In this document: positions 7,250 to 16,810 of the stretch, in pieces
Layout: every line of letters starts with the position of its first letter
How positions within the stretch are numbered: the first letter of the stretch is position 1
Assembly: GCA_903844215.1 (NCBI GenBank)
Contig: CAIMSP010000012.1
Coordinates: forward strand, 22,471-86,470
DNA length: 64,000 bases
From: an uncultured beta proteobacterium
GTDB taxonomy: Bacteria > Pseudomonadota > Gammaproteobacteria > Burkholderiales > Burkholderiaceae_C
Direction of reading: 5' to 3'
Translations under genes and position numbers: made by a program
The notes under the pieces: model-generated
Databases searched by the model: none
Seen by the model: only the letters and a program-made list of their open reading frames with translations
What the model was told of the DNA's origin: nothing

Positions 7250-9187
7250 ATGAATGCCTTTGCCGAAAACCTGTGGCGCAGCCGCGCGCGCCCCGTTCCT
7301 GCGGCGCCTCAGGCGCTCCTGTCGGTGCCGCGTGGGCCACGGCGGCTCAAGGCCTTCGTCGCGTCGGTGGCCGCGCTGGACGACGAGTTCAGCCGCTTCA
7401 CCCGCCCCGAGATCGCGCAGCGGCTGCTGCTGCTGCGCGCTCAAATGTCGCTGCAAGGTTTGAGCGAAGCGGCGCTGGTGCAGGCGTTCGCGCTGATTCG
7501 AGTCGTCGCCTGGACGCAACTGGGCGAGCGTCCCTTTGAGACCCAGTTGATGGCCGCGCGCGTCATGCTTGACGGGCAGTTGGCCGAAATGGCCACCGGA
7601 GAGGGCAAGACGCTGGCCGCTGGCATTTGCGCCGCCACCGCCGCACTCGCCGGGACGCCGGTGCACGTCATTACCGCGAATGATTATTTGGTGGCGCGTG
7701 ATGCCACGGCGCTGCGACCCCTGTTCCGGGCGCTGGGGCTTAGCGTGGGGCACGTCGTGGCCGAACACGACCCGGCTGAGCGGCGGCGCGCCTACGACTG
7801 CGACATCACCTATTGCACGGCCAAGGAGCTGGTTTTTGACTATCTGCGCGACCGCGTCGGCTGCGGCGTGCGAACCTCGCAGCCGCAGCCGCGTGCGGCC
7901 GACTTCGATGGCAACGGCCTGCCGGCGCCGCACACGCTGCTGCGCGGACTGTGCATGGCCGTGGTGGACGAAGCCGACAGCGTGTTCATCGATGAAGCCC
8001 GCGTGCCCAAGATCTTGGCCACCGGCTGCGGGAACGTGGGTGAGCTCGATTACCACGGGCAGGCGCTGCAGTTGGCGAAACAGATGCGTTTTGGCGTTGA
8101 CTTTCACCTCGATATCGAGCGCCGCAGAAGCCGCCTGACGGGTCGGGGTGCGAGCAAGCTGGAGTGGCTCAGCCAAGACCTGAACGAGGCCTGGGACAAC
8201 CGCAGGCGGCGCGAAGAAACCGTCTGTCTGGCCCTGGTGGCCTGGCACCTGTATCAGTCCGAGCGCGATTACCTGGTGCACCAGGCGGCCGTCGTCATGC
8301 TGGATCAAGCCGGCGGACCTCAGGCGCCCGGTCGGGCCTGGTCACGCGGACTGCGCCAGTTGATCGAGCTCAAGGAAGGCTGCCAGCCCACGCAGCTGCA
8401 GGTCACGGCGGCGCAAATCACCCATCAGCGCTTCTTCGCCCGCTACCTGCGCCTGGGCGGAATGAGCGGCACGCTGCGCGAGGTCCGCTCCGAACTGGCG
8501 TCGGTGTATGCACTGCAGGTGGTCAAGATCCCCTTGCAGCGCCCGGCGCGCCGCCTGTTGCTGCCCACACGCTTGGTGCGCGACCGCCAGGCGCAATGGC
8601 GCGCGGCGACCGAATGCGCGCGCGAGCTCGTCGCCGAGGGGCGACCGGTGCTGATAGGCACCGACTCCGTCGCCGATTCGCAGAGCCTGTCGCGCGAGCT
8701 CACGCGCGCCGGTCTGGCGCACCAGGTGCTCAACGCCTGCCACGATCTGCGCGAGGCCCGGATCGTGGCCGAAGCCGGGCAGGCCGCGCGCATCACGGTG
8801 GCCACCAACATGGCCGGGCGCGGCACCGACATTGCGCTGGCAGAGGGCGTGGCCGAACGCGGTGGCCTGCACGTGATCTGCTGCCAGCACAACGCCTCGA
8901 GCCGAATCGATCGGCAGTTGATTGGCCGCTGTGCGCGCCAGGGTGATCCGGGCAGCGCGCAGACGCTGGTGAGGCTGAGCAAGCCACCGATTGCACGTCA
9001 TTTTTCGGCGTGGTTTTTGCGCTGCGTCGCGAGTCTGGATGGCCTGAGCCCGCAGTGGCTGGTGGCGCTGGTGCAGCGCCTGCCGCAGCGCTTGCAAGAG
9101 CGCCGCCAGCGCGCCCAGCGCCAGGCCGTGCAGCAGCAGGACGAACGCGTCGAGCGCGAGCTGTGGGCCGGTGTGGGTGCGCAGTGA
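7250..9187 (+). CDS. Short SecA paralogue (SecA-like translocase ATPase lacking C-terminal domains)
   Basis: The 645-residue protein has the two SecA helicase-like domains: Q motif region PFETQL, Walker A GEGKT at 117-121, HVITANDYL, a Walker B-like VVDEADSVFIDEAR from Asp240, the GMSGT motif IV region, and NMAGRGTDI at 520-527 with RIDRQLIGRCARQGDPGS after it. Standard SecA is about 850-930 residues. Here only about 95 basic residues follow the second nucleotide-binding domain, so the helical scaffold and wing are largely missing and there is no SEC-C zinc tail. ATPase residues look intact. The start at 7250 is the first ATG giving a SecA-like beginning. It has no secretion partner nearby; substrate and role are unknown. 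It is not the housekeeping secA. Confidence 0.8.
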   Translation: MNAFAENLWRSRARPVPAAPQALLSVPRGPRRLKAFVASVAALDDEFSRFTRPEIAQRLLLLRAQMSLQGLSEAALVQAFALIRVVAWTQLGERPFETQLMAARVMLDGQLAEMATGEGKTLAAGICAATAALAGTPVHVITANDYLVARDATALRPLFRALGLSVGHVVAEHDPAERRRAYDCDITYCTAKELVFDYLRDRVGCGVRTSQPQPRAADFDGNGLPAPHTLLRGLCMAVVDEADSVFIDEARVPKILATGCGNVGELDYHGQALQLAKQMRFGVDFHLDIERRRSRLTGRGASKLEWLSQDLNEAWDNRRRREETVCLALVAWHLYQSERDYLVHQAAVVMLDQAGGPQAPGRAWSRGLRQLIELKEGCQPTQLQVTAAQITHQRFFARYLRLGGMSGTLREVRSELASVYALQVVKIPLQRPARRLLLPTRLVRDRQAQWRAATECARELVAEGRPVLIGTDSVADSQSLSRELTRAGLAHQVLNACHDLREARIVAEAGQAARITVATNMAGRGTDIALAEGVAERGGLHVICCQHNASSRIDRQLIGRCARQGDPGSAQTLVRLSKPPIARHFSAWFLRCVASLDGLSPQWLVALVQRLPQRLQERRQRAQRQAVQQQDERVERELWAGVGAQ

Positions 9188-9234
9188 TGCCCCGCGTCTT
9201 GCCTGAGCTGTGAACTGTGGCACAGTCAAGGGCT

Positions 9235-10137
9235 ATGAAATATCCAACCCTTGAAGACCTCGTCGGCGGCACGCCGCTGGTGGCACTGCAGCGCATCGGT
9301 GCGACCCAGCGGCGCGAGCGCGGCAATGTGCTGCTGGGCAAACTTGAAGGCAACAACCCGGCCGGCTCGGTCAAGGACCGACCGGCGCTGTCGATGATCA
9401 AACGCGCCGAAGAACGCGGCGCCATCAAGCCGGGCGACACGCTGATCGAGGCCACGTCGGGCAACACCGGCATCGCGCTGGCCATGGCTGCGGCCATCAA
9501 GGGTTACCGTTTGCTGCTGATCATGCCGGAAGACCTGTCGATCGAGCGTGCGCAGACCATGAAAGCGTTTGGCGCCGAGCTGATCCTCACACCCAAGAGC
9601 GGCGGCATGGAGTATTCGCGCGACCTGGCCGAGCAGATGCAAAAGGCGGGCAAGGGCCATGTGCTGGACCAGTTTGCCAATGCCGACAACCCACGCAGCC
9701 ACTACGAGACGACCGGGCCTGAAATCTGGAAAGACACCAAGGGGCGCGTCACGCACTTTGTCAGCGCCATGGGGACGACGGGAACCATCACCGGCGTGTC
9801 GCGCTTTCTCAAGCAAAAAAATCCGGCGGTCCAGGTCATCGGGGCGCAGCCGGCCGAGGGTTCGCGTATTCCGGGAATTCGCAAATGGCCGCAGGCCTAC
9901 TTGCCCAAGATCTACGACGCCACGCAGGTCGATGAACTGGTGTCTGTGAGCCAGGAGGATGCGGAGGAGATGTGCCGCAGGCTGGCGCGCGAGGAGGGCA
10001 TCTTTGCCGGCGTTTCGGCCGCCGGCGCGCTTTGGGTGGCGCTGGAAATTTCGCGCCGCGTGGAAAACGCGACCATCGTTTTTGTTGTCTGCGACCGGGG
10101 TGACCGCTACCTCTCGACCGGAATATTTCCCGCCTGA
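9235..10137 (+). CDS. cysM: Cysteine synthase B (O-acetylserine sulfhydrylase B)
   Basis: The 300-residue product is a PLP-dependent beta-family enzyme making cysteine from O-acetylserine and sulfide or thiosulfate in the cytoplasm. It shows EGNNPAGSVKDRPA with the PLP lysine at 47, the phosphate-binding loop TSGNTG, and SAMGTTGTITG. The NNPAGSVKDRPA form and the length (E. coli CysM 303) favour CysM over CysK. The ATG at 9235 follows a short AAGGG-like site; an upstream in-frame GTG (9217) is less likely. It is transcribed alone between the SecA-like gene and the opposing signalling genes. Confidence 0.93.
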   Translation: MKYPTLEDLVGGTPLVALQRIGATQRRERGNVLLGKLEGNNPAGSVKDRPALSMIKRAEERGAIKPGDTLIEATSGNTGIALAMAAAIKGYRLLLIMPEDLSIERAQTMKAFGAELILTPKSGGMEYSRDLAEQMQKAGKGHVLDQFANADNPRSHYETTGPEIWKDTKGRVTHFVSAMGTTGTITGVSRFLKQKNPAVQVIGAQPAEGSRIPGIRKWPQAYLPKIYDATQVDELVSVSQEDAEEMCRRLAREEGIFAGVSAAGALWVALEISRRVENATIVFVVCDRGDRYLSTGIFPA

Positions 10138-10146
10138 TACGCGCAA

Positions 10147-11427
10147 CTATTGGGTCAGCGTTTCGGCCCAGGCCAGCGCCTGAAGGTGGGACCAGTTGAC
10201 CTGCCGGTTGGAGAGTTGGAGCTCGGTGGCGACGCGCCCGAAAACCTCTTCATTGCCGCTTTCGCAGGCGATGGTCAGGTCCAGCAGCGGCGCGTACACC
10301 CCCTGGTGGTGCAGCAGGACATCGACCACGGCGTTGGGCAGCGAGACCGCGCGCATGGCGTCTTCCATGGAAATTCCCAGCATCGCGTCCAACAGCGAGA
10401 ACACGCCCACGACAAAGGCGCTGTCGCATTCTTCCTGGGAAAGCGTGCCGGCCTCCAGCGCCAGCAACTCCATCAGACGACCGCGCACGACCGCCGTCCC
10501 ACCCACGGCGGCGCTCGCGCCTCCGGGGCGGGTGGCCGTCAGCAGCAGGGCGGCCCAGCGGAACAGCTTTTGCATTCCCAGCATCATCACGGCATGGCGA
10601 AACGAGGTGATGGCGCAGTTCAATCCAAAGCCGGAGGAATTGAGGTACTTGAGCAGCGTGAAGGACAGGGTCGGATCCTTCTTGAGGAGTTCCTCGATTT
10701 CGGCGACATCGGCATCCGCGCGCACGCGGTCGATCAACTGAATGATGACCGCCTGGGCCGGGCGCACCGCCTGCGACTTGAGCAGCACCGGTTTGGCAAA
10801 CCAGTAGCCCTGGAACAGCCGGATGCCGTGGCCCGACATGGTCTGGAATTGCTCATGGGTTTCGACCTTGGTCGCGACCAGTTGGGTCGAGGTGTGCTGG
10901 CGCGCGTAGCGCACCAGGGGCTCGATCAACTCGGGTCCAATTTCCTCCAGATCGAGCTTGACGTAGGAGGAGAACGGTCGCCAACTGGCGTAGTTGCGCG
11001 ACAGCACCGTGTGCCCGAAGGCAAAGCGAAAGCCGCGCCGGTGCAAGTCGCCCATGACCTGGGCGCGGGACTCGATTTCGCTGGACTGGTGGCCTTCGAT
11101 CGGGGGCAACTCCAGCACCACGTGATCGGGGTGGATCAGGTCCAGATGGCGTCCCACCAGGCTGTCGTGGGTGCAATTGATGAACAGCGTCTTCTCGCTG
11201 CCGACGGTCTGCGCGTCGGCCAAAGAGAGCACGTTGAACAGCAGGTTCGCGTCGCTGTACAGGTCGTGCTGCAGCGCCTGGGGTGAGCGGTTGAACAACT
11301 CGTAGCCGACGATGACGCGCTGCTCATCGAGGATCGGCTGGCGCGCCACAATGGCCGCGTCTTCGGTGTCTTGGTCCGGCACCTGATCGGGCGCGATCTC
11401 GGAGTTTTTAGGGATGGTGGGTTCCAT
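10147..11427 (-). CDS. EAL-like/HDOD signal transduction protein (second of tandem pair)
   Basis: The 426-residue protein combines an N-terminal degenerate EAL-type domain (residues about 25-225) and a C-terminal HDOD domain (about 225-415, including LLKKDPTLSFTLLKYLNSSGFG and ITSFRHAVMMLGMQKLFRW). In the place of the catalytic EAL signature it reads YELFNR, so cyclic-di-GMP hydrolysis is unlikely; such proteins usually act as signalling adaptors, often affecting motility or stress. It starts 20 bases after the stop of a close paralogue, and the two proteins align along their whole length, so the pair arose by tandem duplication and is probably cotranscribed. Confidence 0.88.
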   Translation of the reverse strand: MEPTIPKNSEIAPDQVPDQDTEDAAIVARQPILDEQRVIVGYELFNRSPQALQHDLYSDANLLFNVLSLADAQTVGSEKTLFINCTHDSLVGRHLDLIHPDHVVLELPPIEGHQSSEIESRAQVMGDLHRRGFRFAFGHTVLSRNYASWRPFSSYVKLDLEEIGPELIEPLVRYARQHTSTQLVATKVETHEQFQTMSGHGIRLFQGYWFAKPVLLKSQAVRPAQAVIIQLIDRVRADADVAEIEELLKKDPTLSFTLLKYLNSSGFGLNCAITSFRHAVMMLGMQKLFRWAALLLTATRPGGASAAVGGTAVVRGRLMELLALEAGTLSQEECDSAFVVGVFSLLDAMLGISMEDAMRAVSLPNAVVDVLLHHQGVYAPLLDLTIACESGNEEVFGRVATELQLSNRQVNWSHLQALAWAETLTQ

Positions 11428-11447
11428 AGGCGTGGTGGCAAGGCCCT

Positions 11448-12710
11448 CTAGTCAACCAGTGTTTCGGCCCAGTTCAGCGCCTGCAAATGCGCCCAGTTCA
11501 CCTGCTGGTTGGATAACTGCAAGTCGTTGGCGGCGCGCCGGAAATCGTCTTCGTTGCCACTTTCGCAGGCCTCGGTCAAGGTCAGAAAGGGGGCAAAGAC
11601 GCCGGTGCGGCGCAGCAGGGCGTCCAGGATCGATTCGGGCAGGGCGATCGACGCCAGGGCTTCTTCCAGCGGGATGCCCAACATCGTATCGAGCAGTGAG
11701 AAAACACCGACGACGAAAGCGTTGTCGCATTCCTCGGGCGGCAGCAGTTCGGCGCTGAGCAATTCCATCAGTCGGCCGCGCACCACGGCGGTGGTTCCCA
11801 CGGCGGCGGCCACTTCGCCGGCGCGCGACGTGGTCATCAGCAGGGCGCCCCAGCGGAACAGCTTTTTCATTCCCAGAATCATCACCGCGTGGCGAAACGA
11901 AGTGACTTCGCAACTCAGCCCAAAGCCCGAGGAATTGATGTAGCGCAGCATGGTGAACGACAGCGTGGGATCGCGCTTGAGCAGTTCTTCGATTTCCGAG
12001 ACTTCGGCCTGCTTTCGCACCAGATTGATGAGCTGCAGGATGGTGGCCTGCGAAGGCCTGACCGCGTGCGCCTTGATCAGCACCGGCTTGGCAAACCAGT
12101 GGCCCTGGAACAGCTTCACGCCCAGGGAACGCATGCGTTCGTATTGCTCTGCGCTCTCGACCTTCTCGGCGATCAGCTGCGCCGTGCTGCGCTGGCGCGA
12201 CACCCGCGTCAGAGGTTCCAGCAGCTCGGGGCGAATCTGCGTCATGTCCATCTTGATGAAGTTCGCGTGCGGCAACCAGCTTTCATAGGCTCGGGCCAGC
12301 ACGGTATGACTAAACGCCAGGCGAAAGCCGCGTTGGCGCAATCTGCTCAGCACGGGCAGTTGCGCCTCGATGCCTTCCTTCGTGTTGCCAGGGATCGGCG
12401 GCACCTCCAGCACCACGCGATCGGCCTGCACCAGCTCCAGATGCCCATCCTCCAGGCTGTCGTGGGTGCAATTCACGAACACGGTTTTCTTGCCCATCAG
12501 GGCCTCGGTGTCGATCATCGACAGCACGTTGAACAACAGCGCGGCGTCGCTGGCCGCAGTATGGCTTCCAACGGCATGGGCGCGGTCGAAAAGCTCGTAG
12601 CCGAAGACGGCGCGGTCTTGGTCCACGATGGCCTGGCGCGCAATCGACAGCGATGCCGTGTTGTCGTCAAGCGCCTCGGAAGCGGGAATGGATTCGGAAA
12701 TGTGCGACAT
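11448..12710 (-). CDS. EAL-like/HDOD signal transduction protein (first of tandem pair)
   Basis: The 420-residue protein has the same arrangement as its downstream neighbour: degenerate EAL-type region with YELFDR in place of the EAL motif, then HDOD with LLKRDPTLSFTMLRYINSSGFG and VTSFRHAVMILGMKKLFRW. The frame is open far upstream, across the opposite-strand comEC, but the ATG at 12710 gives a product matching the paralogue; upstream sequence does not. Promoters for this pair and for comEC must share the 68-base gap 12711-12778. No sensory domain is fused, so the input signal is unknown. Confidence 0.88.
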   Translation of the reverse strand: MSHISESIPASEALDDNTASLSIARQAIVDQDRAVFGYELFDRAHAVGSHTAASDAALLFNVLSMIDTEALMGKKTVFVNCTHDSLEDGHLELVQADRVVLEVPPIPGNTKEGIEAQLPVLSRLRQRGFRLAFSHTVLARAYESWLPHANFIKMDMTQIRPELLEPLTRVSRQRSTAQLIAEKVESAEQYERMRSLGVKLFQGHWFAKPVLIKAHAVRPSQATILQLINLVRKQAEVSEIEELLKRDPTLSFTMLRYINSSGFGLSCEVTSFRHAVMILGMKKLFRWGALLMTTSRAGEVAAAVGTTAVVRGRLMELLSAELLPPEECDNAFVVGVFSLLDTMLGIPLEEALASIALPESILDALLRRTGVFAPFLTLTEACESGNEDDFRRAANDLQLSNQQVNWAHLQALNWAETLVD

Positions 12711-12778
12711 GGCGTTCAAGTGTAGAGGCGTTTTCAATTTTACGAAGTTTGCTGCGCCACAGCGCGTAGCATGGCGCC

Positions 12779-15232
12779 ATGCCCAGCACCTATCCTGGCG
12801 CGGTGGACCCCTGGTCCAAGTTGTGGCCCATTCTCGCCGGGTTCGTGCTCGGCTGCGCATTGCAGTTGCAGCAGCCGGTGTTGTGGCCCTGGCCGGTGTA
12901 TGCCGGCTTGGCGCTGGCGGCCTTGGCGTTGGGGTGGATTTGCGTCCCGAAGCGCCGGCCAAGGCAGTCGGTCGGGCGCAGTGCGGCGGCTTGGGGCCTG
13001 GGCGCGGCGGCGTTGGCGCTGGGACTGGGCTGCGTGGGCTGGCGCGCCAGCGCATTTTTGGCGCACAGCTTGGACCCGGTGCTCGAGGGGCGCGACCTGG
13101 GCGTCACGGGCGTGATTCGCGCCATGCCCCAGCGCAACGAGAGCGGTGTGCGTTTTGTGCTGGAAGTCGAGTCGGCACAGCTTGACGGCCGCAGCGTCAT
13201 CCTGCCGGCCCAAATGCAGGTGGCTTGGTACGCCGGCCTGGGCGGCGGCTTCGACGCCGGCAACCTGTTGGCGGACCTGCAGCGCCAGCCGGCGGATATT
13301 CGGGCCGGCGAGCGCTGGCAGCTGACGCTGCGTCCCAAGGCCCCGCATGGCAACAGCAACCCGCACGGTTTCGACTACGAGTTGTGGCTTTGGGAGCAGG
13401 GCGTGCAAGCCACAGCCTATGTGCGCGCCGGGCAGCGCGATCTGGCGCCGCAGCGCTTGGGGCAGACCTGGCGCCATCCGGTGGAGACGGTGCGCCAGAA
13501 CGTGCGCGACGCGATCTTCGAGAGGGTTCCTGACCGGCAACAGGCCGGGCTGATTGCCGCCTTGGTGGTGGGCGATCAAAATGCCATCGATCGCGCCGAC
13601 TGGGATGTCTTTCGCGCCACCGGGGTGGCGCATTTGATGAGCATCTCCGGGGTGCATATCACCATGTTCGCCTGGGCCGCCGCCTGGCTGGTGGGTTGGT
13701 TGTGGCGCCGCTCCAGTCGCTTGTGCCTGGCCTATGCTGCGCCCAGCGCGGCCTTGCTGGGCGGCATTTTCCTGGCCAGTGCTTACGCGGTGTTCAGCGG
13801 CTGGGGCGTCCCGTCGCAACGCACCATCTGGATGCTGTGCACCGTGGGCTTGCTCAAACTTTCCGGGCGCAGTTGGCCCTGGCCACAGGTCTGGCTGTTG
13901 GCGCTGTCCATGATCGTTGCGCTGGACCCATGGGCCTTGCTGCAGGCGGGGTTTTGGCTCAGCTTTGTCGCCGTGGGCGTGCTGTTCGCGACAGACTCGC
14001 AAGCGCGCACGCCCGCAGCCCAGGCCATGCCGTCGCGCATGCGCTCTTTCCTTCGCGAGCAGTGGGTCGTGACGCTGGCGCTCACGCCGCTGAGCCTGCT
14101 GCTTTTCAACCAGGTGTCGGTGGTCGGCCTGCTGGCGAACGCGCTGGCTATTCCGTGGGTCACCCTGGTGTTGACGCCGCTGTGCATGCTGGGCGCGCTG
14201 TGGTCGCCCTGCTGGGACGCGGCGGCCTGGGCCGTGGTGGTCATGAGCACGCTGCTGCAGGCCCTGGCCGCGTTGCCGTTTGCCACGCTGACCGTGGCGG
14301 CCGTGCCGCTGTGGGCGGCAGTAGCCGGCGTGGCCGGTGGCACGTTGCTGGCGATGCCCTGGCCCAGAAGCGTGCGCGCGTTGGCCGTGCCGCTGTTGCT
14401 GCCGGTGCTGTTGTGGCAGAGTGAGCGCCCCGAAGTGGGGCAGTTCGACTTGCTGGCAGCCGACATCGGGCAGGGTAACGCTGTTTTGGTGCGCACGGCG
14501 GCGCACGCCCTGGTGTACGACGCCGGTCCGCGCTTGAGCAGCGAGAGCGACGCCGGGCAGCGCGTGCTGGTGCCGCTGTTGCGCGCGCTGGGTGAGCGCA
14601 TTGACACGCTGGTGCTGAGCCACCGCGACACCGACCACACGGGTGGCGCTGCCGCCGTGCTGGCGATGCAGCCCCAGGCCCGCCTGCTGAGCTCGCTCGA
14701 GGCCGACCATCCCTTGCAGGCGCTGCGCGCCGGGCAGCGCTGTGAGCTGGGACAGCGTTGGGACTGGGACGGTGTGGCTTTTGAAGTGTTGCATCCGCAG
14801 GCGCCGGACTACCAGGCACCGTCCAAGAGCAACGCCATGAGCTGCGTGCTGCGCATCACCAACGGCGCGCACAGCGCCTTGCTCACCGGCGACATTGAGC
14901 AGCCCCAAGAGGCGCGGCTGCTGGCCGGCTTGCAAAGCATTCGGGCCGAACTGTTGCTGGTGCCGCACCACGGCAGCAAGACATCCTCCAGCGCGGCCTT
15001 TTTGGACGCCGTGGCGCCGCGCTTTGCGCTGGTGCAGGCGGGCTACCGCAACCGTTTTGGGCATCCCGCGGAATCGGTGCTGGAACGCTACAGTGAGCGC
15101 CATATTCAGGTCGTGGATTCGCCTCACTGTGGCGCCATCACCTGGGAGTCGGCTCGGGCGGATCGGGTGTCGTGTCAGCGCGCTCGGCAGCGACACTACT
15201 GGCAGCATTGGGCTGCGACCAAGCGCGACTAG
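12779..15232 (+). CDS. comEC: ComEC/Rec2 DNA uptake channel
   Basis: The 817-residue protein has N-terminal membrane segments, a soluble OB-like region, the competence domain with many helices (including VAHLMSISGVHITMFAW near residue 285), and a C-terminal metallo-beta-lactamase domain with SHRDTDHTGG around residue 615 and VPHHGSKTSS near 725. ComEC passes single-stranded DNA through the inner membrane during natural transformation; the C-terminal domain is thought to degrade or process the other strand. The length is usual and the metal-binding motif is complete. The in-frame ATG at 12779 was chosen. It stands alone, as in many Burkholderiales. Confidence 0.93.
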   Translation: MPSTYPGAVDPWSKLWPILAGFVLGCALQLQQPVLWPWPVYAGLALAALALGWICVPKRRPRQSVGRSAAAWGLGAAALALGLGCVGWRASAFLAHSLDPVLEGRDLGVTGVIRAMPQRNESGVRFVLEVESAQLDGRSVILPAQMQVAWYAGLGGGFDAGNLLADLQRQPADIRAGERWQLTLRPKAPHGNSNPHGFDYELWLWEQGVQATAYVRAGQRDLAPQRLGQTWRHPVETVRQNVRDAIFERVPDRQQAGLIAALVVGDQNAIDRADWDVFRATGVAHLMSISGVHITMFAWAAAWLVGWLWRRSSRLCLAYAAPSAALLGGIFLASAYAVFSGWGVPSQRTIWMLCTVGLLKLSGRSWPWPQVWLLALSMIVALDPWALLQAGFWLSFVAVGVLFATDSQARTPAAQAMPSRMRSFLREQWVVTLALTPLSLLLFNQVSVVGLLANALAIPWVTLVLTPLCMLGALWSPCWDAAAWAVVVMSTLLQALAALPFATLTVAAVPLWAAVAGVAGGTLLAMPWPRSVRALAVPLLLPVLLWQSERPEVGQFDLLAADIGQGNAVLVRTAAHALVYDAGPRLSSESDAGQRVLVPLLRALGERIDTLVLSHRDTDHTGGAAAVLAMQPQARLLSSLEADHPLQALRAGQRCELGQRWDWDGVAFEVLHPQAPDYQAPSKSNAMSCVLRITNGAHSALLTGDIEQPQEARLLAGLQSIRAELLLVPHHGSKTSSSAAFLDAVAPRFALVQAGYRNRFGHPAESVLERYSERHIQVVDSPHCGAITWESARADRVSCQRARQRHYWQHWAATKRD

Positions 15233-15288
15233 CCGCGGTTTCTGCGCGTGGTCCGGAACTTGCTATCCTTGAGCTCAGGAGAGCACGC

Positions 15289-16758
15289 ATGCATAAGTTC
15301 GACGAGATGTACACCCAACTGCCTTACGAGTTCTCGACTCAGGGCCGGCAAATCCGTGATCAGTACAAGATCTATGACGAATGGTTGTCGCGCCAGCCCG
15401 GCGACATGATGGCGCGTCGGCGCGAGGAGGCCGAGGTGATCTTTCGCCGCGTGGGCATCACCTTTGCGGTGTATGGCGAGAAGGACGAAGAGGGCGCGGG
15501 CACGGAACGCTTGATTCCCTTTGACCTGATTCCGCGCATCATCCCGGCGCAGGAGTGGGCATTTCTGGAGCGCGGCCTGGTGCAGCGCGTCACGGCGCTG
15601 AACCGCTTCATCCACGACGTTTATCACGCGCAGGACATCATCAAGGCCGGCGTCGTGCCGCGCGAGCAGATCGAAAACAACGCGCAGTTCCGCCCCGAAA
15701 TGGTCGGCGTGGACGTGCCCAACGCGATCTATTCGCACATCTCCGGAATCGACATCGTGCGCGCCCCCAACGCCCAGGGCGAGGGCGAGTATTACGTGCT
15801 GGAAGACAATCTGCGCGTTCCCAGCGGCGTGAGCTACATGCTGGAAAACCGCAAGATGATGATGCGTTTGTTTCCCGAGTTGTTCAATGCGCACCGCGTC
15901 GCTCCGGTGGCGCACTACCCCGATCTGTTGCTGGAAACCCTGCGCGCCAGCAGTCCGACGACCGCCGCCGAACCGACGGTGGTGGTGCTCACGCCGGGCA
16001 TGCACAACAGTGCTTATTTCGAGCACGCCTTCCTGGCCCAGCAAATGGGCGTCGAACTGGTCGAAGGCCAGGACCTGATGGTGCGGGACAACTTTGTCTA
16101 TATGCGCACCACGCGCGGCCCGAAACGCGTGGACGTGATCTACCGCCGCGTGGATGACGACTTTCTTGACCCCCAGGTGTTTCGCGCAAGTTCCACCTTG
16201 GGTTGCGCCGGTCTGATGGGCGCGTACCGCGCCGGCCATGTGGCGATCTGCAACGCGGTGGGAACGGGCGTGGCCGATGACAAGTCGATCTACCCCTACG
16301 TGCCCAAGATGATCGAGTTTTACCTGGGCGAGAAACCCATCCTGAACAATGTGCCGACCTATATGTGCCGCAACCAGGACGACCTGGCCTACACGCTGGC
16401 CAACATGCAGGACCTGGTGGTGAAAGAGGTGCACGGCGCCGGTGGCTACGGCATGCTGGTGGGTCCGGCGGCCACGGCGGCAGAGATCGAGGACTTTCGC
16501 AAGGCGGTGCGCGCGAACCCGAACGGCTATATCTCGCAACCCACGCTGAGCTTGTCCAGTTGCCCGACCTACGTGGAGAGCGGCATCGCGCCGCGCCACA
16601 TCGATCTGCGTCCCTACGTGCTCAGCGGCAAGACCGTCAAGATGGTGCCGGGTGGCCTCACGCGCGTGGCGCTCAAGGAAGCTTCCTTGGTGGTGAATTC
16701 ATCCCAGGGTGGTGGAACCAAGGACACCTGGGTGCTCGAAGGAGATACATCATGCTAA
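15289..16758 (+). CDS. Circularly permuted type 2 ATP-grasp protein
   Basis: The 489-residue protein matches the DUF404/DUF407 ATP-grasp family: it opens with FDEMY and includes EYYVLEDNLRVPSGVSYMLENR, VDVIYRRVDDDFLDP and VVKEVHGAGGYGMLVGP. A good ribosome site (AGGAGAG) precedes the ATG at 15289. The family is predicted to form amide bonds using ATP and is usually encoded beside an alpha-E protein and a transglutaminase-like protease, sometimes with the Anbu peptidase; the substrate is not known. Here only the alpha-E gene follows. The stop codon overlaps the first, duplicated copy of the alpha-E start (ATGCTAA at 16752-16758). Confidence 0.88.
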   Translation: MHKFDEMYTQLPYEFSTQGRQIRDQYKIYDEWLSRQPGDMMARRREEAEVIFRRVGITFAVYGEKDEEGAGTERLIPFDLIPRIIPAQEWAFLERGLVQRVTALNRFIHDVYHAQDIIKAGVVPREQIENNAQFRPEMVGVDVPNAIYSHISGIDIVRAPNAQGEGEYYVLEDNLRVPSGVSYMLENRKMMMRLFPELFNAHRVAPVAHYPDLLLETLRASSPTTAAEPTVVVLTPGMHNSAYFEHAFLAQQMGVELVEGQDLMVRDNFVYMRTTRGPKRVDVIYRRVDDDFLDPQVFRASSTLGCAGLMGAYRAGHVAICNAVGTGVADDKSIYPYVPKMIEFYLGEKPILNNVPTYMCRNQDDLAYTLANMQDLVVKEVHGAGGYGMLVGPAATAAEIEDFRKAVRANPNGYISQPTLSLSSCPTYVESGIAPRHIDLRPYVLSGKTVKMVPGGLTRVALKEASLVVNSSQGGGTKDTWVLEGDTSC

Positions 16759-16810
16759 GCCGCACTGCCGATCATTTGTTCTGGATGTCGAGGTACACGG
16801 AGCGGGCCGA
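16749..16810 (+). repeat. 62-bp direct repeat, copy 1 (duplicated start of alpha-E gene)
   Basis: This stretch is identical to 16913-16974. It holds the end of the ATP-grasp gene and the first 19 codons of an alpha-E reading frame beginning at ATG 16752, after which the sequence runs into the 102-bp insert. It is probably the original junction or a target duplication made when the insert arrived. Confidence 0.9.

Noticed and set aside
12711..13055. N-terminal extension of the first EAL-like/HDOD protein
   Set aside because: The extra 115 residues are Arg/Pro/Thr-rich, lie opposite the comEC start, and have no counterpart in the adjacent paralogue.
12740..15208. 822-codon open frame on the minus strand opposite comEC
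   Set aside because: Low-complexity, no recognisable domain, and entirely opposite a well-supported ComEC gene.
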